Source of the DNA: an uncultured Mollicutes bacterium
GTDB lineage: Bacteria; Bacillota_I; Bacilli_A; RFN20; CAG-288
DNA: 38,799 nucleotides
Assembly (NCBI GenBank): GCA_900549915.1
Contig: URQF01000002.1
Location: 1-38,799, forward strand
Direction of reading: 5' to 3'
The notes under the pieces are model-generated. The model saw only the letters and a list, made by a program, of their open reading frames with translations. It ran no database searches and was not told the DNA's origin. This document shows, piece after piece, positions 31,591 to 38,799 of this stretch (positions are counted from its first letter, which is position 1; each line of letters begins with the position of its first letter). Both the position numbers and the translations under genes were made by a program.

Positions 31591-32892
31591 CTACCTAAGT
31601 CCGGCAATATAAGATTGCCCAAGGCGACGGAAATGCTCATCCGAAGTAAACACTTCAATAGAAGACAGACCTTTGTTCTGAAGATATTCTTTTGTACCAA
31701 GCAACAGGTATTCGCCTCCTTTTCCTGTCCTGACTCTACCTAAAGCAAGAACAGATGTGAAAGGAAGAAAACGATGGAAGAAAGTAAGAGCAGAACCGAG
31801 ATAAGTCCCCATTTCCTTATAGCACTCAAGAACAACCGGATTATTCTTATCTGCTTCTTTCTGTATCTGGACAAGTTGTTGGGGAAGCGTACCGTCAAAA
31901 GAAATACCGGCATTCTTGCTTAGACGGATAATTCCTTTTTGAGAAAGATATTCAGTACCTGCTCCTTTAATGCCTAAATCATAATGAGAATAGGCGGACG
32001 GAGAATAGTCTAGCGGAATCTTACCCCATTCATTAATCCATCCATTGAAGGAAGAATGACAGCAGTATCCGCTAGCAAGCCCTGTTCCAAAAGCAAGTCC
32101 GACAATATTGTCTTTCTTAAAAACAAGACTTCCTCCAAAGGCAGATATATCTCCATCATTATGTACAAGAACAGGAACATTCGAAAATTCTTTTTTTGCG
32201 ATGTCCATGAAAATGGACCGTACATAGCGATCCTTATCCTCTTGAGGAACAGACATGAATAGAGTCGGTTCTAGAAGCTGGTTATGAGAAACAACACCAG
32301 CCGTCGAGATTCCGATAGAGTCCACATGAGGAAGATGACTAGCTGCGTGTTTAAGACTCTCTAAAATTCCATTGTAGTGATAATGATAGTCTTTTTCACA
32401 CTTAGGAGACCACAATACTTCTTCGGAAAAGACATCCTTTCCATCGATGATAGCTGTGACCTTGCGATCACTGCCGCCTTCATCAAAACCAATCCGGCAT
32501 CCTTTGCTCTCCCCGTTTAATCTTGTCCAAGAACATCTGTCTTTATAGATCTGTCTCGTAGAGGTAAAAGAAAAAGGTGTCTGGAAGATACGTTCCATCC
32601 GCTTTATGCTGGTATTCATCTCCTCATCATTCCGAATTCTCTGTTTCCTAAAATCAAAGAAGAAAGCATCGCCATTGAATTTAAAGTCCGTACCACCAAC
32701 AAGCCACATTAAAGTAAGAAGAATCTTCTTTATATAGTAAAAGGATTCTTCCCTATTATCACTATGTAGTCCGTGATAAGTATAGGAGATCTCATCCCCG
32801 CGCTGAATGGTCAGCAAATACGGATGGTGGCTTCTCCCCTCAAAAGAGGAGAGAGCACTATCCGCGCCGATGAAATCGGAATTATATTTCAT
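31591..32892 (-). CDS. ROK-type sugar kinase family protein
   Basis: The kinase core begins near residue 130 with RIGFDEGGSDRKVTAIIDG, the phosphate-1 loop of the ROK/actin-like ATPase fold. It continues with DSIGISTAGVV, the catalytic-type VHNDGDISAFGG (Asp as general base) and the adenosine-side GLAFGTGLASGY. A final VLALGRV-x-TGKGG carries an AGG codon at x. No Cys-rich zinc site of the classical ROK glucokinases is visible. About 130 unassigned residues precede the core, so it is longer (433) than a standard ROK kinase. It is the last gene of the importer operon, four bases from the ATPase, suggesting phosphorylation of an imported sugar; a regulatory role is the alternative. Confidence 0.7.
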   Translation of the reverse strand: MKYNSDFIGADSALSSFEGRSHHPYLLTIQRGDEISYTYHGLHSDNREESFYYIKKILLTLMWLVGGTDFKFNGDAFFFDFRKQRIRNDEEMNTSIKRMERIFQTPFSFTSTRQIYKDRCSWTRLNGESKGCRIGFDEGGSDRKVTAIIDGKDVFSEEVLWSPKCEKDYHYHYNGILESLKHAASHLPHVDSIGISTAGVVSHNQLLEPTLFMSVPQEDKDRYVRSIFMDIAKKEFSNVPVLVHNDGDISAFGGSLVFKKDNIVGLAFGTGLASGYCCHSSFNGWINEWGKIPLDYSPSAYSHYDLGIKGAGTEYLSQKGIIRLSKNAGISFDGTLPQQLVQIQKEADKNNPVVLECYKEMGTYLGSALTFFHRFLPFTSVLALGRVRTGKGGEYLLLGTKEYLQNKGLSSIEVFTSDEHFRRLGQSYIAGLR

Positions 32893-32895
32893 GGA

Positions 32896-35604
32896 TTAGT
32901 CCGCTAGAATTTCGAGTAAGCCAGAGGAAATCCTCTTTCCAGAAACCTTATCAAAGAGAAGAATGCCTTTTCCTTTGGTATTAATCTCCAAAGTCTCGTT
33001 CCTACTATAGTCAGAATCACCGAAAATAACAGAAGTCAGAAGATAGCCATCGACAGAAAGACGGATGGTCGTTTCCCTGCCGGAAGGCATTGCGGAATAG
33101 ACTTTTCCTTCCATGCCTTTTCCTTGTTCAGCAATCGTGAAGAACTCAGGACGGATACCAATGACATAATCATCTTTTTCAATGACTTTCTCATCACGAC
33201 GTTCTTTATCACCATCCTCAGTTAACCTGTGATAGTTGAAGAGAGTATCTTTGTTTCCTTTTTCAACATAGGAACGAAGTTTCTTTAAACGAAGAAGTTC
33301 TTCTTCTTTCTTCTCTGCTTCCAAATCTCGTGTCTTGATTTCCTCTTCTAAGGAAATCGGTGCATTCGGATAGAAGACTGCATGCCGATTATTAAAGAAA
33401 GTCCTATATAAAGAACCATCTTCTCTCTCCTTTACCTTCGTTTCAATGAAGGTAATCGCTGGATTACCGACAAAGTCAGCAACAAAGAGATTATTCGGAC
33501 GACGATAGACCGTCAATGGTGCATCATACTGCTGAAGAACACCATTGTTCAATAAGCAGATGTGGGTGGCAAGAGTCCTTGCTTCGAGCTGATCATGGGT
33601 AACATAGACAAAGGTAGCTCCGGTATCCCGGTGCAAACGCTTAAGCTCAGAACGCCTTTCCAGACGAAGCTTTGCATCAAGGTTGGAAAGCGGTTCATCC
33701 CTGAAGAGAACCTTCGGTCCAGGAGCTAACGTACGTGCAATAGCAACACGCTGCTGCTGACCACCAGATAATTCATTCGGGAAACGATCCCTGAATTCTT
33801 CGACTTTGACAATACGGGCTGCATGGCGAAGTTTCAACTCGATTTCTTCTTTGTCCAAAGCACGGACTTTGGAAAGATGGCAGGCTTTTCCATTAATCTT
33901 GGAGATAGCAATATTCCTCTCGCCACGGGCAGAATTGATAAGGGAAGTGTATTTTTCCCTCTCCATAGAGTAATCCTTCAGAGTCTTGTATTTTGGCTCT
34001 AAGGCAGCATAAGTCCTCTTAACAAGGGAAGCAGCAGCCTCGCGGATCCTATCATGAGCTTCTTTGTACTCTTTCTTATTTGGATGAGAGACCGATTCGA
34101 CGACTTCTTCCAAGAATTCAACAAGACCATTACGGATAGCTTCTTCTGTTCCAAGGCAAGCATCATCTGCTTTTTCATAGAAAGCTTTGATGGCATGGTT
34201 CTTCTTGGCTTCATCGATGTGATTGACTAAGTCAAGGACATTGGCTTTAGCTTCCGGAACAACACGTTCTGCCTGATCAAGGAACCGTTTCCTAGCCGCT
34301 TTGTTTGCTTTATGATCAACCTTGTAACTAGCCCCTTCCACGTATTCGAATGATTTGATAATCTTGTTCTGATCTTCTTTCGGAAGATAAGAGATTTCCT
34401 TCTTCAGGGAAGAATAGAATTCATCAAGGGTTCCATGTCCGATAGCAGAGATAAGTTTATCGAAATAAGGTTCAATACCCTCGCTGATCTGCAAAGAATA
34501 GTTCCGCATCGTCTTATTGTTCGAAACCATCTGGGCATTGATTTTCTTTTCATCATTGGTTGCATAAGCTACCATCCTCTGCTGAAGCAAAAGAATCGTC
34601 CTATGAATAGAATCATCTCCAAGGAAGAAAAGAGAATCCTTGATTTCTTCAAAGAACGCATTAATCTTATCTTTTTCTTCTAGATAAGCAGGAATATTCT
34701 CTTCCCTAATCTGGATATCCTTTTTCAGAACTTCACGTTCGCTCAAAGGAAGAAGACTCCTAGCTTCCTTCCTCTTCTCGATATGATTCGCTAAATGTTG
34801 ATTCTTCTCAGAAAGCTTCCTCTCAACACCAAAGAGACGATTTTCCTCTTTCAGAGTATCTCCCGCTTTTTCAAGTGCATAAGCCTGCTTGAGGAAGGAG
34901 TCTACATTTCCGCCATCTGTCCTAGCCTTGTTATAGCCTGGAATCTGAACAAGCTGACCATCATCTAAGACCTGAATATCTTTCTGCATCCAAGCTGCTT
35001 TCCTTTGATCCAAAGCAGCATTGCATTCTGAGATTTTCAAAGCGACCTTATTCTCGACATCGCCATTTTCCAAATGAAGCTTAAATACTTCCTTTGCAGT
35101 GTATTGACTGACTGTGAATTCATCAATAATCTTGATGATAGCACGGCTATCAATAATACGTCCTTTCTTGTCTTTGGCATCATTGACAAGCTTAATGACT
35201 TTATTAGGATCCTGAAGAACACGAATAACATCCTTACGAGTCTTGTATTTGAAATCACAGACCGGGAGCTTTTCCTTGACGTTCTTAAGACCGAAAGTGA
35301 TGTTCTGATAGACGGTCCTATTGGGCCAGAGAGCATAGTTCTGGAAAAGGAAACCGACATCACGCTTATTAGCAGGAATGTTGATACCTGCCTCGGAATC
35401 AAAGACAACCTTATCGCCGATTTTGATTTGTCCGGAAGTCGGTGTTTCAAGACCCGCAATCCTACGAAGGATGGTTGTCTTACCGCATCCGGAAGGTCCT
35501 AAAAGAGTAATGAACGACTTGTCTGGAATATCTAAGCTGACATGATCGGTTGCATAGAAGTCTTTCCAGCGTTTGACAATATCCGTTAAAACAATACTTG
35601 GCAT
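32896..35604 (-). CDS. ABC transporter ATP-binding protein (MalK/PotA/FbpC type) with a very large internal insertion
   Basis: The nucleotide-binding domain has Walker A GPSGCGKTT (about 35-43), Q-loop FQNYALWPN, signature LSGGQQQRVAIA (about 610), Walker B plus DEPLSNLDAK and the switch His in THDQ. A TOBE-like C-terminus follows with VIGIRPEFF. Between Q-loop and signature, where relatives have some 50 residues, there are about 500, mostly charged helices (about 105-590); a second ~60-residue insertion lies near 765-825. Five AGG codons stand at family Met positions: 35461-35463, 35317-35319, 33700-33702, 33655-33657 and 33577-33579. Read as Arg, Walker B would be broken by a charge (LF-R-DEP); read as Met it is normal. 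The protein energises the importer with the permease upstream. Confidence 0.88.
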   Translation of the reverse strand: MPSIVLTDIVKRWKDFYATDHVSLDIPDKSFITLLGPSGCGKTTILRRIAGLETPTSGQIKIGDKVVFDSEAGINIPANKRDVGFLFQNYALWPNRTVYQNITFGLKNVKEKLPVCDFKYKTRKDVIRVLQDPNKVIKLVNDAKDKKGRIIDSRAIIKIIDEFTVSQYTAKEVFKLHLENGDVENKVALKISECNAALDQRKAAWMQKDIQVLDDGQLVQIPGYNKARTDGGNVDSFLKQAYALEKAGDTLKEENRLFGVERKLSEKNQHLANHIEKRKEARSLLPLSEREVLKKDIQIREENIPAYLEEKDKINAFFEEIKDSLFFLGDDSIHRTILLLQQRMVAYATNDEKKINAQMVSNNKTMRNYSLQISEGIEPYFDKLISAIGHGTLDEFYSSLKKEISYLPKEDQNKIIKSFEYVEGASYKVDHKANKAARKRFLDQAERVVPEAKANVLDLVNHIDEAKKNHAIKAFYEKADDACLGTEEAIRNGLVEFLEEVVESVSHPNKKEYKEAHDRIREAAASLVKRTYAALEPKYKTLKDYSMEREKYTSLINSARGERNIAISKINGKACHLSKVRALDKEEIELKLRHAARIVKVEEFRDRFPNELSGGQQQRVAIARTLAPGPKVLFRDEPLSNLDAKLRLERRSELKRLHRDTGATFVYVTHDQLEARTLATHICLLNNGVLQQYDAPLTVYRRPNNLFVADFVGNPAITFIETKVKEREDGSLYRTFFNNRHAVFYPNAPISLEEEIKTRDLEAEKKEEELLRLKKLRSYVEKGNKDTLFNYHRLTEDGDKERRDEKVIEKDDYVIGIRPEFFTIAEQGKGMEGKVYSAMPSGRETTIRLSVDGYLLTSVIFGDSDYSRNETLEINTKGKGILLFDKVSGKRISSGLLEILAD

Positions 35605-35607
35605 AGT

Positions 35608-37422
35608 TTAATTTCCTCCGACGCCTTTATCGATAGAAGCACCCGTAAGCTTATTGACAATCAAATTGAAGAGAAGAACCGTTAAGATGATAAGAAGGTT
35701 GAGAGCATTTGCCGACTGCGGCCACCACTGCATCCAGCTATCAAGCAAGGTTGTCCTTAATACAGTCTGTCCAGAAGCAAGAAGGACAAACAGAGATAAC
35801 TCACGCCTGCAGGAAGTGAATGGTAAGAGGTATCCAGAGATAACAGTTGATTTCTGGATAGGAACGATGATTCGAAGCATACGTTTCCACCAAGGAATGT
35901 TCTGAATAACGGCTGATTCTTCGATTTCTCCAGAGAGCTGCCTCCTAGCAGAGATACCGCTACGGGAAGCAAATGGAAGATACTTGAAGGCTCCAACGAG
36001 AATGAGAAGAACAATAGAATTCTGGATGCCAAGCGTTGTTCCAATACTTAAGAAAGCAGCACCTAAAGCCATGGAAGGCCTGAGGTAAGGTAAGAAGGCC
36101 AGATTATCGACTAACGAAGAAAGGAAAGTACCACGACGTTTTGCAACTGCATATCCAATTAAGATACCAAGCGTACCAGCAATCAAACAGCAAGAAACTG
36201 ACAAGAGTATCGAGTTCCGGAAAGCAAGCCATACTTGCGGTTCAAATAAAATACCGACTAATCCGTTACCCGCATCTGTCTCTGTCCGACTGATCCAGTA
36301 CTGAAGTGTCCTAGTGGAATAGTCTCCAGAACGAACACAAAGAGATTCTAATGCAAAGGTAATTAAAGGAAGAACCGAGCAGAACAAGGATAAGAAGACA
36401 AGGATAACAGCAATAGGATAGTTCCATCCACGAAGCTTGATATAAGAGACCTGACCGGATTTTCCAGTAACCGTGGTAAAGTTCTTACGCTTGCCAGTGA
36501 ACCACTGATTGAGAAGAAGAATACCAACACCTAAGACAATCCTGACAATAGCAAAGATATAGGCCTGTCCGTAGAATCCTTTGTTTGTAAACTGCTTCCT
36601 ATAGGTAGTGAGAACGTCTTGTCCACCGCCAAGGTACTGAGGAACAGCATAAGCAGACCTTGAAGACGAAAAGACTAAAAGGAAGGTAGAAATAATCGAA
36701 GGCATAACAATCGGAAGAGTAATCTTTCTTGTGATTTTCCAGCGGCTTGCCTTTAAAATTGTTGCTGCTTCTTCTAAGTTGGCATCCCTATTACGTAAGA
36801 TACCACCGATAAGAATGTAGGCAAACGGAGCATAGTGCCTTCCTAATACAACAGCACAGGGGACGATACCATAAACCATTCCGTTTGGAACCGAAATATG
36901 GAATAAGTTATAGAGCATACCGCCAACACCAGTACCAATGCTCGGATTCTGGAAGAAGTTCTGCCAGAAGGTAGCCAAAGTCCAAGAAGGCCTGATATAC
37001 GGGAAGACGAAGATACTGGAAAGGAATTTCTTTGCCTTGATATCAGTTCGAGTAATCAAGAAGGCGACAATGCCTCCATAGAGAATAGCGATAACACTCG
37101 CTAGAAGCGACATTTCCAATGAATTCAATAAAGGCTTCCAGAAATATGTTTTTGACCTCGAACTGGCAAAAACACGATTCCACCAGGCTGTCGTGAAGGA
37201 GCCTGGAATCAAGCCAAATACAATTTCACTGATGCTGACCGTAAATGTTGACTGGACAAGAGAAACCAAAGGATAAATCGTGAAAACAAGAAGAACCGCT
37301 GCAAAAATCACAAGCAGAACATTCGCAGGTACAGAAAAGTACCGGCGAACACTGTTCAAACTATGTTTGATTTTTCCTTCTTTCTTTGGCCTATGGTCGA
37401 TAATTAAATCCCTATTAGCCAT
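35608..37422 (-). CDS. ABC importer permease, two fused membrane domains (FbpB/AfuB/ThiP-like)
   Basis: The 604-residue protein contains two binding-protein-dependent permease domains in one chain, with about twelve membrane segments. Each half carries its EAA loop, which docks on the ATPase: EEAATILKASRWKITRKITLP near 220 and EIEESAVIQNIPWWKRMLRI near 505. Fused permeases are usual for iron, thiamine and related importers. AGG codons occur at FSSS-x-SAYAVP and C-x-RELS, where relatives carry a hydrophobic residue or Met (35806-35808 for the latter). AAGGAGA precedes the ATG. It lies between the binding protein and ATPase genes, three bases from the latter, and together they form a complete importer. 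Confidence 0.88.
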   Translation of the reverse strand: MANRDLIIDHRPKKEGKIKHSLNSVRRYFSVPANVLLVIFAAVLLVFTIYPLVSLVQSTFTVSISEIVFGLIPGSFTTAWWNRVFASSRSKTYFWKPLLNSLEMSLLASVIAILYGGIVAFLITRTDIKAKKFLSSIFVFPYIRPSWTLATFWQNFFQNPSIGTGVGGMLYNLFHISVPNGMVYGIVPCAVVLGRHYAPFAYILIGGILRNRDANLEEAATILKASRWKITRKITLPIVMPSIISTFLLVFSSSRSAYAVPQYLGGGQDVLTTYRKQFTNKGFYGQAYIFAIVRIVLGVGILLLNQWFTGKRKNFTTVTGKSGQVSYIKLRGWNYPIAVILVFLSLFCSVLPLITFALESLCVRSGDYSTRTLQYWISRTETDAGNGLVGILFEPQVWLAFRNSILLSVSCCLIAGTLGILIGYAVAKRRGTFLSSLVDNLAFLPYLRPSMALGAAFLSIGTTLGIQNSIVLLILVGAFKYLPFASRSGISARRQLSGEIEESAVIQNIPWWKRMLRIIVPIQKSTVISGYLLPFTSCRRELSLFVLLASGQTVLRTTLLDSWMQWWPQSANALNLLIILTVLLFNLIVNKLTGASIDKGVGGN

Positions 37423-37443
37423 TTTTATCTCCTTAATGGGGAA

Positions 37444-37472
37444 GAAGGACGGAGAAACCTTCTCCGTCCTTC
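37444..37472 (-). promoter_or_regulatory. Intercistronic stem-loop between binding protein and permease genes
   Basis: GAAGGACGGAGAA and TTCTCCGTCCTTC form a perfect 13-bp stem with a 3-base loop. No long U-run follows on the minus strand, so it is a stabilising or attenuating hairpin rather than a full terminator. Such hairpins commonly allow more binding protein than membrane components to be made. Confidence 0.75.
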
Positions 37473-37498
37473 TACAGATTCAGAATCAAATACGAATT

Positions 37499-38725
37499 TT
37501 ACTTCTTATTACCGACTATCTGGTTGATCCAGTCTTCTGTTTCGACTTTGACAGTATTGATGTATTCGCCATCTTCCCTGACAAGGTTCTGTTTATAGAA
37601 AGCAAGATCTTTCTTATCGTCTTTATTCTTAGCAATCGTATGATTGGAAGAGTAGCATCCAATGGACTTTCCCCAAGGATTAAATCCTTCTGCTGTCCTC
37701 CTGTAGTTGGTAAAGAGCCTTGCAGTATATGGACGTGGTGCCTTAGTTGTTAACTGAGCATATAAGGCATAACCAAAGCCAGAGAACGGAGCAATTGGTT
37801 TGTCTTGCCAAGCACCGACAGTGAGGTTGTCAGCAACAACAGAGCTATCACGGAGTTTAGAAAGAACGAATAATCCCATCTTTCCAGCGTTCTTTGTGTC
37901 CGAAAGACCGGCTGCTAACTTTGTATCAGAGGTATAAGACTTAATATCAGCATTAGCTAAGAATTTTCCAATCCACTCATAGGAAGCATTCTTGTAACCA
38001 GCAGAAGCAACATAGTCTTTCTTGAAATAGTCTTTATAAGCCTGAGTCCTCTTAGCAACCCAGGTGTCTTTCGTTAACCTGGTCAAGAAGTTCCTGTTAA
38101 CCATTTCAGAGTTCGGGTTCTTGAAGTAAATTTTATCTTTGAATTTTGCTTCCGTAAGTTCCCAGACATTAGAGATGTTCGGAACATCTGTACCAGTGTT
38201 GTTCCAGATAAAAAGCTTATTGATATATTGATCGACAAGCGGAACAAGATCGCCTTCATCAAGGTTTGCTTTGAAGGTGTCACTGACATAGTTGGTCAGA
38301 ATTTTGGTGGGACTATTACGATAAGTAGCTAACCTAGCAGAATCCTGAATTAAAACGAAGGAAGCACCACTCGAATTATCCTTGGCAGAATATTCAGTAG
38401 TAATCTTGGTATAGATTTCAGAGTCCTTCCTCTTTGTACCAGTGGATTTTGCCGGATCAAGATTGAGTGCAGGATACTTTTTGATAAAGTCTTTAACAGC
38501 ATCAGCAATACGAGAAGAGTTACCGTAAGCTTTGAATGTGCCAGTCTCAGCTTTTGCTTTTTCTAATAATTCAGCATCAGTCCTTTTAGTTCCTAAGACA
38601 AACGGATCTGTAACTGTCGGTTCAGTACCTTTTCCACCGGCTGTCGTAGGAGTAGAATTAGAAGTTCCACCGCATCCAACTAATAGCGGTAAAAGTAAGA
38701 GAGTAAGACCAAAATGTTTTTTCAT
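37499..38725 (-). CDS. Extracellular solute-binding lipoprotein of the ABC importer
   Basis: The first 17 residues are a lipoprotein signal with lipobox LVGC, followed by a Ser/Thr/Gly-rich linker. The remaining ~370 residues follow the family 1/6 solute-binding proteins: TFKAYGNSSRIADAVKDF, GASFVLIQDSARLATY, then FKDKIYFKNPNSEMVN and RLFTNYRRTAEGFNPWGKSIG. Many AGG codons lie at likely hydrophobic sites, including both before TAEGF, where relatives have aliphatic residues. The ATG at 38725 has AAGGAGG eight bases upstream. It is the first gene of the operon. The substrate is not readable; the kinase at the operon end suggests a sugar, while the fused permease resembles iron transporters. Confidence 0.85.
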   Translation of the reverse strand: MKKHFGLTLLLLPLLVGCGGTSNSTPTTAGGKGTEPTVTDPFVLGTKRTDAELLEKAKAETGTFKAYGNSSRIADAVKDFIKKYPALNLDPAKSTGTKRKDSEIYTKITTEYSAKDNSSGASFVLIQDSARLATYRNSPTKILTNYVSDTFKANLDEGDLVPLVDQYINKLFIWNNTGTDVPNISNVWELTEAKFKDKIYFKNPNSEMVNRNFLTRLTKDTWVAKRTQAYKDYFKKDYVASAGYKNASYEWIGKFLANADIKSYTSDTKLAAGLSDTKNAGKMGLFVLSKLRDSSVVADNLTVGAWQDKPIAPFSGFGYALYAQLTTKAPRPYTARLFTNYRRTAEGFNPWGKSIGCYSSNHTIAKNKDDKKDLAFYKQNLVREDGEYINTVKVETEDWINQIVGNKK

Positions 38726-38770
38726 TGTATGAGCCTCCTTTTTAATGCTCTAAAATGATTAAACAAGAAA

Positions 38771-38799
38771 CGCTTCAGTTTACCTGTAATCGCTTCCGT
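38771..38799 (-). promoter_or_regulatory. Direct repeats upstream of the importer operon, possible operator
   Basis: CGCTTC followed one base later by GT occurs at 38771 and 38791, exactly 20 bases apart (two helical turns) on the same strand, 46-75 bases upstream of the binding protein start. The spacing fits cooperative binding by a regulator. No clear -35/-10 pair was found, and the window ends here. Confidence 0.3.

Noticed and set aside
32896..35604. Frameshift or fusion explaining the long ATPase
   Set aside because: The frame is open throughout, codon usage is even, the motifs are in order on both sides, and the insertion has no start or ribosome-binding site of its own.
38726..38799. 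Catabolite-repression (cre) site upstream of the importer
   Set aside because: GAAGCG cores are present, but the flanking consensus positions do not match well enough.

Overview
The window reads as a chromosome segment of a low-GC Gram-positive bacterium, most likely an uncultivated member of the Bacilli. It has the clustered housekeeping genes mnmE-tatD-rnmV-rsmA, lipoprotein signal peptides and GGAGG ribosome-binding sites. Its most striking property is the genetic code. At positions where well-known families carry methionine, the host genes carry AGG, while conserved arginines use CGN or AGA. Examples are the ABC ATPase motifs LLR-M-IAG, P-M-TVY, -M-DEP, LE-M-RSEL and EA-M-TLA, the permease motif M-RELS, MnmE NGK-M-DL, and the M6-like peptidase motifs HETGH-M-LG and D-M-MD. 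MnmE has 450 codons, no internal ATG and about eleven AGG. I read this as AGG reassigned from Arg to Met. I recall such a change being reported for a clade of uncultivated Bacilli by the Codetta survey of Shulgina and Eddy. Standard translations of this window therefore show Arg where the cell probably inserts Met.

Layout. 1-700: a non-coding leader with copy 1 of a ~264-nt structured repeat (172-435), then an extended -10 box placed so that mnmE is probably leaderless. 700-4207: mnmE, tatD, rnmV and rsmA in one tight operon (tRNA U34 modification, TatD nuclease, 5S rRNA maturation, 16S rRNA dimethylation). 4247-5898: on the other strand, a DUF4143 ATPase remnant and an ArsB/NhaD-type permease. 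6130-8334: a large surface lipoprotein with an M6-like zinc peptidase domain. 8337-8599: copy 2 of the structured repeat.

8626-10975: a small accessory island with an intact tyrosine recombinase, a SNF2-type helicase lacking its N-terminal half, and a small hypothetical gene. An imperfect inverted repeat brackets the helicase fragment. 11115-11170: the 3' part of a tRNA-Leu-like gene, probably an old phage attachment site. 11333-30648: a decayed siphophage-type prophage, transcribed leftward. It retains the C-terminal part of the tape measure protein, an enlarged distal tail protein, a 2073-residue tail endopeptidase/fibre, a lipoprotein, four small proteins, two fibres, a fibre chaperone-like protein, a HELGH membrane protein, an SPP1-type holin and a small membrane protein. 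Head, packaging, replication and recognisable endolysin genes are absent.

30654-31400: an orphan gene of unknown function at the phage/host junction. 31591-38725: an ABC importer operon transcribed leftward: solute-binding lipoprotein, fused two-domain permease, an ATPase with an insertion of roughly 480 residues inside its nucleotide-binding domain, and a ROK-type sugar kinase. The kinase suggests the imported substrate is a sugar or is handled together with one. Host genes prefer AGG for Met, whereas the prophage mostly uses ATG, so the prophage stands out compositionally.
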